Origin: Branchiostoma floridae
Taxonomy: Eukaryota; Chordata; Leptocardii; Amphioxiformes; Branchiostomatidae
Assembly (NCBI RefSeq): GCF_000003815.2
Contig: NC_049980.1
Span: forward strand, 27,096,990-27,160,989
DNA: 64,000 nucleotides
Reading direction: 5' to 3'
Shown: positions 1-12,500 of the stretch, piece by piece
Layout of the letters: every line of letters starts with the position of its first letter
Position numbering within the stretch: the stretch's first letter is position 1
The notes under the pieces: generated by a model
Told to the model about the DNA's origin: nothing
Database searches by the model: none
What the model saw: only the letters and a program-made list of their open reading frames with translations
Program-made: the position numbers and the translations under genes

Positions 1-1621
1 GAAATACTGTGCTGTGCTGAAGGCATAACCTGAACTGTTACTGAAGATACACTGTACATAAACTAAGTCAACAACAATATAACAGGAACAAACCAATTTC
101 CTTTCAGTTTCAAACGAATACCATCTTTGAATAGAGAGGGAAGACACCAAAACATCCTGTGACATTTGATCCACTGCTCACTGGGTCATGTGACTACAAC
201 CTGTATAGGCTCATGTCATAGATGCAGTGGAACCATTCCTTGAGACTGATGTGTTAAAAAAAAAAACTAAAAAATTTGGATAGGTCCAATCCTTTAAGTT
301 GGCAGTTTCAATTTAAGGGTTTTCTTAATAATGGATTATACAAACAATGATGAATTGAAGTGGATGTATGTACTTTGGTCAAATTTGTGGTGGCCTTTAC
401 ATTGTACTTTGCCAGTTGGATGCGATCTTAGGTAGCACTGAGAAAAACTATTCTTTAAAATAGTACACAATATGAAGATCAAACACTTCATCACAAGCTT
501 AACACACACAGAAACTATTTCACTTTATACAATGTAATAAAATACATGTACATTCTTCACATAATAAACACTGATTTACATGACTACTTAGTGAATACAC
601 CATACATTCTCACGGACAAGAATAGTCTGTAAATAGTCTGTACAAATTTCATTGTCATACTGTACAAAAATAAATACTTCTATTGTTCTTTACTTAATAT
701 GAACAATACATGTACTTCGCCTTGTTTCCAAGCAAAGGGGCTCTTGAGCATGCAATATGTGTACAAGATGCGGCTATATTTGTAATATTTAGGAAATATA
801 TATGACGGATTCTACATGACGTTGCTGATTTTGATATATGTGTAATAAAACAGCCTATTATTGCATGTTCAAGAGCCATGAGACCCAAAGAGCCCAAACA
901 CCACATTGCCATTATACCATGCCCACACCTATATGTAATGATTTGCTTCAACAAATCCATATCTTCAATACTGATCAGAACCCAGAAACAAAGATCTGCA
1001 GTGATACTTCCTCCAGAATGAGGTACTTTCTAGTGTCATCATGTTGATAAAGGTTGATCTTATGTAAAGAGATACATGTTAAGGTTTACAGAAAAAGAAA
1101 CTTCACTTCCATCAGAAGCGTAATCTTTTGGAATGAAAATAAGATAATTTTACTGCTCCCTAAATTGTCATATTTGGTGTGCACATGGAGAGGAATGTAA
1201 AGTTGCTGTAACTTCGATTTTGTTTGGCTTCAGAGTCACAGCGACGATGACATTGAACTTTACATTCCTCTTTGTTCTGGTTTGGCAAGCACCTTTATAT
1301 GGCTCCCATTGCATGTTGGGAGACAGAGGGCACTATGGGTAGGTCAGGAAGCAAACAACAGCTTTACCAGGGTAATGCATATACAATGTGCATGTATGAC
1401 AATAAGCCCAGTTTATGTTGTAATGATTTTGTTTGCACCCTGAGATGCCCACAATGCTCTGCATCTCCCAGCATGCCATGAGATCCATGAAAAGGTCAAT
1501 GATCTTTAGTTACAAGTCCAGCATGTCATCTCCATGGAGGGTAGCCATAGCTGTACCTGTAGCCGTTGTAGGTGGTGTTTGGGGGCTGGGCCTCGACCTT
1601 GACTTGGAAAGGGCGTGCTAG
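1..1621. other. Sequence beyond PIAS stop: 3' UTR and intergenic
   Basis: AT-rich. Holds one MITE family B copy (1298-1495) and no convincing coding exon on either strand. Confidence 0.5.
1298..1495. mobile_element. MITE family B copy
   Basis: About 200 bp with complementary ends, TCCCATTGCATG at left and CATGCCATGAGATCC at right. The interior has GGCACTATGGGTA near one end and CCCACAATGCTCTGCA near the other. Confidence 0.75.
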
Positions 1622-1723
1622 TCAATCTAGCGATATGACGTCCGGCTGTCCCGTACTGTGCGAGCGACTGCTGCTGCCACCACTGCTGCTGCTCAGGGGG
1701 TCCAGGTACAGTGGCTGGCCAAA
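1622..1723 (-). CDS. PIAS: PIAS terminal coding exon (long isoform C-terminus)
   Basis: Phase-0 minus-strand exon with acceptor GTTGCAG at its upper edge. It encodes 33 residues: FGQPLYLDPL, a Ser/Gly-rich run, then QPDVISLD and stop. The final residues match the conserved PIAS C-terminus (PDIISLD in PIAS1), which is strong evidence that the gene extends this far and that the stop at 6589 belongs to an alternative form. With 7100-6962 the isoform would be 575 aa; with 7100-6659, 676 aa. Confidence 0.8.
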   Translation of the reverse strand, partial: FGQPLYLDPLSSSSGGSSSRSHSTGQPDVISLD

Positions 1724-2154
1724 CTGCAACGGGGAAAAGGGCGGAGTCAAACACATTTGCTGCACTTTGATAACTTATAAAAAGCAATGTCCTGTACTTT
1801 TTGTGATTTTTCTTGATTTACCCTGCCGGTATTCCATGATACACTTATATACCAAACACTGTGATGTTGGTTTCTGGTCCATAACAGTCTGGTCCAGAGA
1901 AACAGAGACCAAACTTGTACCATAAGTTAGACCCTATTATCAAAATGTTATAGATACGGTGAACGGATTCCTTCAGCGGAAAATTGTCATAATTGTACGA
2001 CGATTTATATTTTTTTATCTCAAAAGCAAGAGTATATACATAATTTTGATTTTTCAAGCACTACATTTTTATCTTTGCCATAATATTCCAAAAATTTATG
2101 TGCCAGTAGCAAATGAATGTCCACAACAGGACAAGATACAGAGATTACATCTGG

Positions 2155-2235
2155 ACATTCTGAGTGACATCCATCACTCTTCTTCAGTGTTACTAGAATG
2201 TAAGATACTGAAGAAGAATGATTGATATCACTCTG
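2155..2235. repeat. Short inverted repeat in PIAS terminal intron
   Basis: CATCACTCTTCTTCAGTGTTA pairs with ACTGAAGAAGAATGATTGA after about 17 bp. Confidence 0.6.
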
Positions 2236-3733
2236 AAGCTTAAGGTCCGTAGGAAATCTCTGACTCTTATCCAGCTGTAAAGATTGATTTATCTTAAAAT
2301 ATTATTTACCTTGACTATCCTTCATGAACATATGCACCAGAGTTTACATTTGTAGTTTGTTCAGACACAGATATACTTTACTTGACCTGTATCTATACAA
2401 TTTACAGGTACACTGTTCCTATACACAGTTCTATTGGGAAGGTTAAAATAATAGTGAACATGAATGCAGGGTGCAAATATAGCTAGATGTAGTCATCTTG
2501 TGGACTGCATGTGACACAGAAAGCCAGCTTATTCATTATGTACAGACATTGCCAGCCACCAGCACATCAAACAAGCCACGTCTGCACTGCTGCAAAATCA
2601 CAGGGCACAACTTGGTGGCAGTCAACCAACAAGCAATAGTAGGTCATTCATAGCTTCCTCTTGTAGCGTCCCTTAAAGATGTTGGTGTGTAACATAATCT
2701 ACATGTAACCTAAGAGGTGACAGATGGTCTCAGGATCATCTGAGGACAAAATTTATTGGGACTCAGAGTTTACTCGTAAGTTGTAGAGTCAAACTTCTCC
2801 CATCAAGAGTACCGATTTGTTAACAACGGATCATCCTGAGATACTCCTGCCACTTGTACATGTAGTAGGCTAGGTTAAACACTGCCCTGCCTAAAGAAAG
2901 CTAGAGGAGGACACTGTGGACGACCTACTAGTACTAGCTGCTATTTCCATAGGTTGCACCCTGTGAAAATAAGCAAGCTGATGGACATTTGTCCCACCTG
3001 AGTGTCATTTTGTAATAATGACAACAGATCCAGGCCTGGCATATGATGAGACTCGTGCTGCACAGGCAACAGGAAGAATTTTATCTACCACAGTTACCAG
3101 TACTTGTTATCTATATCTGTGCTTCAAGACCCAGCACATCATCCACACACAGGAGAGTAACTCTTTATAATAAAATAATAATGAACATGAAATACCAAGT
3201 CACACTGACATCCACCAAGATTTATAAGTACAATGTTAATAAATCATGTGTACATGTAACCCTGACTGGGACACAGGTAGAAAACAATAATTTATTACTT
3301 TAATCTGACAAAATTAATCTGTATTATTTTTCCATCCTGGAATTTCCTATATCCATACTCACAGCAGTATTGATTTTTCAAGTAAAAATTCACACTTTCA
3401 TGTAATATCTAGATGTGCATTAATATGAACAATATCAGGATCCAAATCTGTGAAAAACAGATAGTACCGGGTAAGGCCTGTTGATAGGTTAGTATTCTAG
3501 TTTCAGTCCTTGAGCTTCAGTTCTCTACTCTGATCAAGGTCGTGCTGCATCCAACATTTGGCACATACAACTACGAGCCAATCAGAACATATATTCCATG
3601 TGGAGATCTAAATGTCAATCGCCCCTCCATGAACAGGGGCTAGATTATAACAGGGAAGCCTTCAGATCAGCAGACTGGAGCTACACATAGGTACATGTAC
3701 ATGTAATTGCTATCCTTTCTGAAATATCTTTAC

Positions 3734-3923
3734 CTGGCTGTCAGTTTGCAGCAGAGACAGTAGGTCCAATCCCGGCATACCCTGGAACTCTGGTGGGAGG
3801 GGCGGCATCGGGTAGGACGGCATGAAATCCGAGGACGACATCGGCATGGCGTATGACTGGCGGGAATCCAACAAGGACCTACTGTGTGCCCTGGGTGCAG
3901 GTGACGGCACTAGCTGAGGAGTG
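3734..3923 (-). CDS. PIAS: PIAS alternative 3' coding exon (long isoform)
   Basis: This minus-strand exon has an acceptor just above 3923 and a donor below 3734. It encodes a Pro/Ser/Met-rich segment with PPLPPEFQGMPGLDLLSLL, which resembles the PIAS1 region around PYDLQGLDFFPFL. It needs two leftover bases from the upstream exon. Internal donors in the 7100-6589 exon that supply them are GTGCGT (exon 7100-6962) and GTACCA (exon 7100-6659). The exon ends in phase 0, matching the exon at 1723-1622. The exon is well supported; its exact upstream junction is not. Confidence 0.75.
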
Positions 3924-3989
3924 CTGAAAAGTTTTGACAAACATCTCATCAACCTTGTATTGTGGTAGCTTATATTTCAAGTTACAACA

Positions 3990-4183
3990 CACCTTTCATC
4001 GGATCCCATTGCATGCTGTGAGATGCAGTGCACTATGGGTACCACTAGGGGGCACACAATATCATAACCATGACAATGCATATGGAGATTGTATGGTCCA
4101 GTCAATGTTACTATGATGATGACTGTTGTTTACTCCCTGCACTACCCATACTGCCAAGCATGCAAGGGGATCTATGATAAAGT
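3990..4183. mobile_element. MITE family B copy
   Basis: Ends GGATCCCATTGCATGC and GCATGCAAGGGGATC are inverted repeats; interior GCACTATGGGTACC and CACTACCCATACTG. In the PIAS 3' region. Confidence 0.8.
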
Positions 4184-4832
4184 CTAGGTATATATATATG
4201 GGAAAATTCCTATGAAGTCTGTTTCTTTCCTAACCTGACATGCTGTCTTTCTAAAATGTGGAAAACAAATGTTCATTGTAATTCTATTGAAAGGCGACCA
4301 TCTGAAAGATTTAACGGTGTTGGGTATTTATCAATTTTTTGTTACTTCCTAATAAAGAATCAAATGGGGGTATTTTCAGCAAGAGTTGATGGTAAGACAG
4401 TTTCTAATTGTACTGCTGTAAAGCATTACTAGTCTTGTATTATGACTGTACAGTCCATTTGATAGCATGATGTTGATTAAACCTGAATTATTTGAAATGT
4501 TGGATGGAGTCTTCTTCTTTCCTGCCAATGTTTCAGTAGTCCCTCTGCTACCTTTCTCAGCTCGGGGCAATTGGAGCTACCTCTTACCACCAGATGGTGA
4601 TACGGTCAAAAGACATGTACTGCAATCTAAGTTTGTATCACCTGGTTCAGTTTTGGAGGGATACAAACTTAGTAATACTTGGGATGGCATTACTTCCTCC
4701 ACAGTACAATCTTGCAATAAGGGGTAGCTCTAGTCATAACTTTCCTGAGGAAGGTAGCAGGAGCTCAGAAACACTGGCATTTGTTGTGTACAAGTAAACC
4801 ATACTATCCTGTGATGTGCAAACTTGATGAAA

Positions 4833-4960
4833 CTACTGTAAATATGATGTTCTCGGTTCTCGCTGTGGCCGCTTTACCGCAAACTCTACACCACTGCAAA
4901 CATCTTTTATTACCTTATGTGACTTAAGTATATGGTATTATCGTAAACTCAAAAGAACCA
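4833..4960. mobile_element. Degraded MITE family A fragment
   Basis: Opens with TACTGTAAATATGATGTTC and holds decayed ACCGCAAAC motifs; right end lost. Confidence 0.5.
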
Positions 4961-5725
4961 TGAAAACTCCATTTTCTGCTACTGCAAAATTAAAACCCAA
5001 GGAAACTTAAATACTTCTACAGTATTTCTGTTTGATTGAAATGTAGTTATATATGCGTGTGAAAGTATCAGTAGAGACAAAGAAACCAAGACAGAACAAA
5101 AAGTCAACATGGAGAATAAAATAAGAGAAGAACATGAACAGTACCAAAGCAGCAATACATGGGGGTGGACTTCCAAATGGTAGTGATTGGTATGATGATC
5201 TAGTTGTGACTTTTAATCTGATTATCTTTTTCCAGAGGGATAATCACAAACTTCTCTAATCCAATTGGGCATTTGCATTGCTCAATAGAGATGGACATGA
5301 TAAAACTAACAGCTGTTTATCGCACAGGTAATGCTATTAGGAGAAAAATTGATTTGTGTGAGGAGACACCTGGTTGGTAACAATTTCATTAAAACCTTGA
5401 CCTTTTAGCTGTCCTTCCTTGACAATATGCCAGAATTTTGAGTTTCAAATTCCAGGGGAATGATAGAAATCTTTTTGACAGAAGGCTATGTTTCAGGAAG
5501 TAGGTAATCTAGTTTCGACACCCTAATTGGCCTAGTTGGCCAGTAATTCTGTAACTAAAATCATGAAAATATATTGCCTTTTGGGGAAACATTAACACCA
5601 TTCAGACTCAATAAGGCTTGACTTTTTTCCAGTGTTTGGAGCAGCTACGTTATTTTGGATTGATTTGTTCAGAAATGATGCGACAAAGAAATGTCAGACT
5701 ACAAAGGAGCATTGTTTTCAACATT

Positions 5726-5731
5726 TTTATT
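5726..5731 (-). terminator. Candidate poly(A) signal for short PIAS isoform
   Basis: AATAAA on the minus strand about 860 nt past the stop at 6589. It is the nearest canonical hexamer I noticed and would end the short-isoform 3' UTR. The motif is common by chance in AT-rich DNA. Confidence 0.35.
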
Positions 5732-6588
5732 GCAAATGCCAACTAAGGTAACATTGGAGGTAACAATGAATAATACACAGTTTTTATCTATTCTTTGGCC
5801 CAAAAGGAAAGAATAAAAAGCAATTAAGTGACCATTACATATTTCAATGATTCATGGCAATTAAAATATAGGGGACGGGAAGACAAGGCTCACAGAATGT
5901 CGCAAAACAAAAACAGCTTCAAATGCACAAGACATGAATAACAAAGGACAATTATCATTTACATTTTACATGTCCAATTTCATACATTTAATATACATGT
6001 ACTACCAAAATAATTTCCTTTTACCCTCTGAGAAATTGAAACAAGATATAAAGTAATAACATTTTCTATGCTAAATAATTTGCAGAATATCTACACATGA
6101 AAATACCTTGTGAATTGTAATGTTTCACCAATACTGGATTTTTTTTCTTCAAAAATTAATTTTTCTAAAGTGATATATTTGCTCCATGATCTGAAAAAAC
6201 AAACCATTTCTGTCCATTCAAAAATCAAATTTCATTCAAATTGTACTACCTCTACATTATGATAATCTCAAGTCCATGAGTTAAATGTTCAAATCTGATG
6301 ATACTTCAAAACAACTAAAGCCTAAAAAGAACAAAATGCTACAAAAACTTCTCCCAAAGGAAGAAACGAGATGGTATTGGCATGTTTCACTGACAGTTTA
6401 GATTTTCATGAGCTATTTCTACATCTCCAATTGTGCAAAAGATTTAAAGCAGATATTCTAGAAAAGGCAGCCAAGGTCCCAAATTGCCCAAACAATTACT
6501 GTACAATGTAGATGTTTGCAGGATAAAAACAAATGACAGGCCTGGACAAGAAGAGAAGAGACAGGTGAAGTTGTCTGTTCAGCCTAAA

Positions 6589-9500
6589 CTAAATGGTGAA
6601 ATCATCGTCTGACATTTCACTTGAGCTACCAGAGACCACCGACAACTGCTTGTGGTACAGGTTAGACGTAGATGTAGTAGAAGTGCGCATGTCATAGTCT
6701 TGGTAGGGGGAGTCGGGAACGGTATAGACGGGCCTCGGGGGCTCAAACCCAAACAGGTCCGTGTCTGACATGAAGTCCCCCAGCCCAGCCCTGCCTGGCT
6801 CAGAGATGGACTGGAGCAACATTTGCCACAGGTCCCGTTCGGGGGGTGACTGAAAGTCGCTGTTTCGGAGCACCTCGCGTTCTACCACTACATCGGAGTC
6901 ATAGTTTGTGTTGCCTGAACTCCGCGAGGCTTCTGACACCGAAAGATGGGAAGGCACGCACCCAGTGTCTTTGGTGGTGGGGATGACCGAGTCATCGTCG
7001 TCGTCGTCATCGTCAGAACTGTCGTCCAGCGTGAGGTCGATGATCTCGAACTTCTTTCTGTCGTGGGACGTGGACGCAGAGGCAGACGACATGCTGAGGT
7101 CTGTAGTCAAAGGGGAAAAAATATTGGTCTGAGACTGGTGAGAAGCAATTCTGTGATAACTAGACTAAACAGTGCACCATAGGAATATGTCTTGTCCATT
7201 ACGAGTTCTGAAAGAATATTCTTCTCATCAGATTAATCAGTGAAACAGTCAACAATAATGAATACATATCGATTTCACATCAATGCTTCAGTCAACGTTC
7301 TTATAAAGTCCCTTTAAGCTACCATACTGTACATACAAATGTATCTAGTACAAAAGATGCACAGAAAGCATCATGTACCAGGATGTTGCTTGCCTCCACA
7401 ACTTATGTGTTATGAGTAATGTGGAGCATGTTTACATGACGCCACAGTGACATCAATATGGAAGCAGACACAGCTATTTGCATGTCAGCGAACCGAATCC
7501 GACACATAGACATCTTCTGACCCTCTCAGACAACCTGTTTTTTTACCACATTATTTTGTTTTCTAACACAGTATGTTACCAACTATCAACAACCATTCCA
7601 CACTTTATTTGGTCTTCTCATAACAATATTGGTTGCAGATTTGATTCAAGATAACATTAAGATGGCTACAACTTGGCATGAAAGAAAAGAAAAGAGCCCT
7701 GTATGAGCATTTGCAACTGGTATAAAGTTGACTTGATTTAGAATATGTACAAAGCAGGTTATTGTATCCAAAGTCAGCATCCTCAAGGTCTCAAATAACC
7801 TTGCTATGTTTTCACAATGCCTTGTCTGTTTTCAATAAATTGTTTGGAGGAATTGATGACGTTGGACAGTATAAAACTGTACTGTCCATTAAAACCTGGA
7901 ATTGTTTGATTAGCTTCCTCAAAGGGTTCCTTGTGGTCCAAGGGCTGTAGAAATAGAGATGAGTGTCACCCTATACAGCACTTAGTGTGGGCAGGACTTT
8001 AACTAAGCAAACTATAACTGAATGCACACCTTCTGCCATAGACTTGGTTGGCGTTGCCACCAGGCAGGTTTCCCTCTGTGGCTTGATGGAATGCCAGGAT
8101 CCATCCTCGAAGAACTGGATCTCATTCAGCTCAGATGACGTCCTCTGGAGGATCTCTGTGAACAACCTGGAACCAGGAACACTTCACAATCAGACAACTG
8201 GCTACACAGAACACCATGATAGCATTTCATTCAGTCACAGTTGTTGAACCTTCCAAACTGGTTCTATTGTTGTTACCAGGAACACTTACAAATTAGACAA
8301 CTGACTACACAGAACACCATGATAGCATTTCTTTCAGTCACAGTTGTTGAACCTTCCAAACTAGTTCTATTGTTGTAACCAGGAACACTTACAAATTAGA
8401 CAACTGACTACACAGAACACCATGATAGCATTTCTTTCAGTCACAGTTGTTGAACCTTCCAAACTGGTTCTATTGTTGTTACCAGGAACAATTACAAATT
8501 AGACAATTGACTACACAAAACACCTTAACATTTCTTTCAGTCACAGTTGTTGAACCTTCCAAACTGGTTCTATTGTTGTTACCAGGAACAATTACAAATT
8601 AGACAACTGACTACACAAAACACCGTAACATTTCTTTCAGTCACAGTTGTTGAAGCTGAATGTTCTGGGTTTAAATCCAAACTGGTCCTAATGTTATACC
8701 CTTGGAGAAGGCACTTTACACCTATTTCCTCAGGTGTAAATGAGTACCTTGTTTCAATTAAGGGAAGTCGAGATGGGATGTTAAGTTCTGTGTTTGAGAA
8801 GATAAATAAGTCTATGTGATTGAGAAAGACACTAAATGTTCCTGGAATTTTCATACTTAAACTATTCACAACAGACCAAACATACCATATGTAGCCTACT
8901 AAAATAGATGTGTGAGTGGGATAAGCTGCCAACCTGGTAAACCCCTACAACAACGTTAAGTCCCAGTAAAATTAAAACAATTCATAATACTTCTTACATA
9001 TAAATGTATTACTCTGTCATTACACAAGACAAAACAGTTTGGTTTGCATTTCAAAATATCTGCCAGCTTTTGGAGATTGTTTTCCTGCTGTTCCCGTGAG
9101 AACTTGTCTGTGTTCTCCTTGGAATTTAATAACACACCAGTGACCATGTAAATTGCTTCATTTCAATGTTTTGGAAACAATGCTTTGTACGTCACTAGGG
9201 CTTTATACGCCTTTCGTGTACACTGTACATGTTTGTATTTATCGATTTTTGTTCGCATAACAGGTTAACCGCTTAAGGCCATAACAAGCTGTGAACAGGG
9301 AGACTGATAGGCTTGATCCACTCACACTGGGAAGGACCCAGAATCCCTGAGATTCAAACCCAGAACCTTGAGATTTTACGTCAACCACTACAAGGCTACC
9401 ATGCCACCACTTATGTGACATGCAGTGACCCAAGATGTCTAGAGTTACATTGATGCATCTAGAATTGATAGGTCAAGTTAAAACATATTTCATTGCATAC

Positions 9501-12500
9501 ATCAACATATAACTCAGGGTGAAGTCATGTAGATACGCTTACCCGTCAATAATCAGGTCATCAAAGGGCGCCTTCGAGTCACAGACAGGACATATCCACG
9601 TAGGCTTCCTGTAGACAGAAGTGGACAAGGTTGAACGAAGGAAAACAATAAGCTAGAGAAATAAGACTACTGTGCTTGTAACAAGTACAGATACAAACAA
9701 TAAATCGGAAAACACTTTAACTTGTCTTGAAAACCCTTATACAAACCACAAGGCAAACACAAGAAAAATGTTCCTCAGGAAGAACATCATTTATTGTAAG
9801 ATTTTTTTTTAGTCCATAAATTAATTACCAAATATCTATGATGAAAGTATTATCAAATCTGTAGAAATGTGTAAAGCAAACATTTCACACATCTTAAATC
9901 ATACATAATGTAGAAGACCACGTCCACACTTACTTCTCATTCATTTGAAGGTACAAGGAGGCATCAAAGCACTGAAGATGTGTGCAGTTTTTGGGTCTGC
10001 AGGGGATGGTCATCCTCATCTTGCCCAACTAAACAGAACAGTCAGTTCTCATGAACCCTGTCACATATTCATAATAGAAAAATCTACACAGTTGAAAGAA
10101 CTTACAGTTTAGTTCTAAAAAGAAGGTAGTATCATTACCATAAATGAATAAATTTCCCAGCTAGAAATAAACTAGCAGTACCAGAATGGTCAGACATGAA
10201 TAAAATCACCCCTTTATTGATAAAACATCTGACTGTTTAAAAATGGAAATTGTTCTGTCATACCAGAAACCCAGCATAACACAGATTTATGACAAACCTT
10301 TAATGTGATAAAGTAATCCATGTACCGGTAGTACACCAAACCTAGAAGTTCTATAATGCATTTCAGGAATGTTCTTTAAAAGTATGTGGACTTACTGGAC
10401 ATAACAAGGACACTCTTAGGCTTGTGGTGGCAATTTCACTGTCTGGATCATGCTGTAGCTTCTCTTTTACTGGAAGAGAGGAAAGAGTTGTTAACATTCT
10501 ATTCATTATCTTTTTTGTGTAACTGATACAGATCTTTGCAATGGATTTAATTTTTGAGGCAAAGTCTGTGAAATGTAGGATTGTATTTGATTAATTGAAT
10601 TATTTGTAAAATGAACACTGAGCTGAAACATTTGTCAGCATAGCTTGAAGCTCTTCCATTTGTGCACTTCAGTTTCAACCTCCAAAAGCCAGATAGCTTT
10701 GGAAAATCTTTAAAAGAACACGAGTTTGCTACCAGCACATTTCTTACAGCAGGGCTCGAAATACCACATGCATATGCAAGTTTGTGCATGTAAGATTAGT
10801 GTGGTGCAAGTAAGTTTAGACCAAAGTTGCACCAGTGCAAGTTACTTTTGTCCTCTAATACCTGACACTGTGACATTAGAAAAAGCTTACAAACACCAAG
10901 AATATCATCTGTCATTGAAAGGTAAAAGAAAATAACACTTGATAAAAAAGTCTAAGTTTGTCCATGGAGGTTAGACATCCATGGAGGTTAGACATCCAGG
11001 TAAACAATATTTCAAGACAATTCCATCTCTACAATGCTAAAGATCCCTTTGGTGTTGTCTTACCTTGATTTGCATTTAAGTCACATTTGCATACAAGTTA
11101 GTGACTTTAATGTTCAACTGGTTTTTCCAGTTATATGTACATGTTATACTTGTAATGAGTTGTTCTACCACTTCATTCCAGCGATTAGTGATGGATGTCA
11201 ATCGCGAGGCATGCAGAAGAAATCTATGGATCTTATCGAGTTGTAGACATTGGATTGATCTTTAATTAAGCCTAAATTCACCTTTTTTGAAACTGTACAA
11301 TTTAAAACTAAAAAAAATATGCTATGGAAAAACAAATACTTAAAAGTATCCAAACATGTGGTCTTTATGTATCCCCATTTACTCACATACATTTGCAAAT
11401 TTTCAGAATAGGAGATAAAGAGTTAACAGTTCACTATTTTGGGTTGTGCAAGTAAGTTTCTTTTGGTGCAAGTTACCTTTTGCTCAACTTGCACTGGTGC
11501 AAGTTAACTGAAAAGTGTATTTCGAGCCCTGTACAGCCATAACAAACAGCACTGTTTCTTGCAAAATACGGTAAATGCAGAAATGTTCACGGTGGTTTTA
11601 TATTTATGGTTTTCGTGGTGATCACTTCAACGCAAACTTAAAACCACCGCAAATATTTTTCCATTTTAGTATGAGACTGCAGTCTATGGCACTACCGTGA
11701 ACTTAAAACCACTGCAAACGCTCTATTTACCCACTACCGCAAAAGTAATCCCTGCGAACTTAAATGCATTTACAGTAAGCGCTGGCCTAACCTCAATAAA
11801 CAAAGAAGGCAGCCAAAACATTTTCAGACGCACATTCTTTTAAAATAAATATACACAATGCTTGCTTTAACCAATTAGCGACTTGTTCATTCCATTGACA
11901 GTAATCATGCACAATGTAACATCAAAGTACACCATGTTTTGTTATGATAGAGGTGACAGCATACTGAGTACTTACTCATGGCTCTGGAGTGGTCAGCGTT
12001 CCTGATGCCGTGACCCCTCAGCCTGTTCAGGAGGATACTGGCTGACAGTTGCCGAACCAGATACACTGATACTGTGTAACCCTGCAGGTTAAGATGAATA
12101 AAACTGTCAGAAATGCCTCCGTCAACAAGATGTCGATTAAAAAATCCTACATGAACAATCAAAGCACAAAGAAGAGCAAATACTACATCTTGTGGATACC
12201 ATCCGTTTGCCTTTTTTTTGTCTGATTTTGTAAAACATCAGAAATTTCTTTCTCCTCCTGCAATAGTCTGAATGGAAAAAAAACTAAAATGGGAAGATAT
12301 ATGTGGTAGTCTTGAGTGTAGTTGTGGAAAAATTATTAATTCAGTAGTTCTAGAAGTGAACTTCACCAATCTGAACCTTATGTGCTGTGATAGTGATACT
12401 ACTTCCTGGTAGTAGGCCATTTTCTCATACGTGTATGCAGGTATTAGTCTACTTCATTGCCAGTCTGTTTATAAATAAGTGGAATAATTTAAACTTCATG

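Larger units (their letters stand above)
3924..6588. other. PIAS intron / short-isoform 3' UTR
   Basis: Holds a family B MITE, a decayed family A fragment and a candidate minus-strand poly(A) signal at 5726. No coding exon seen. Confidence 0.5.
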
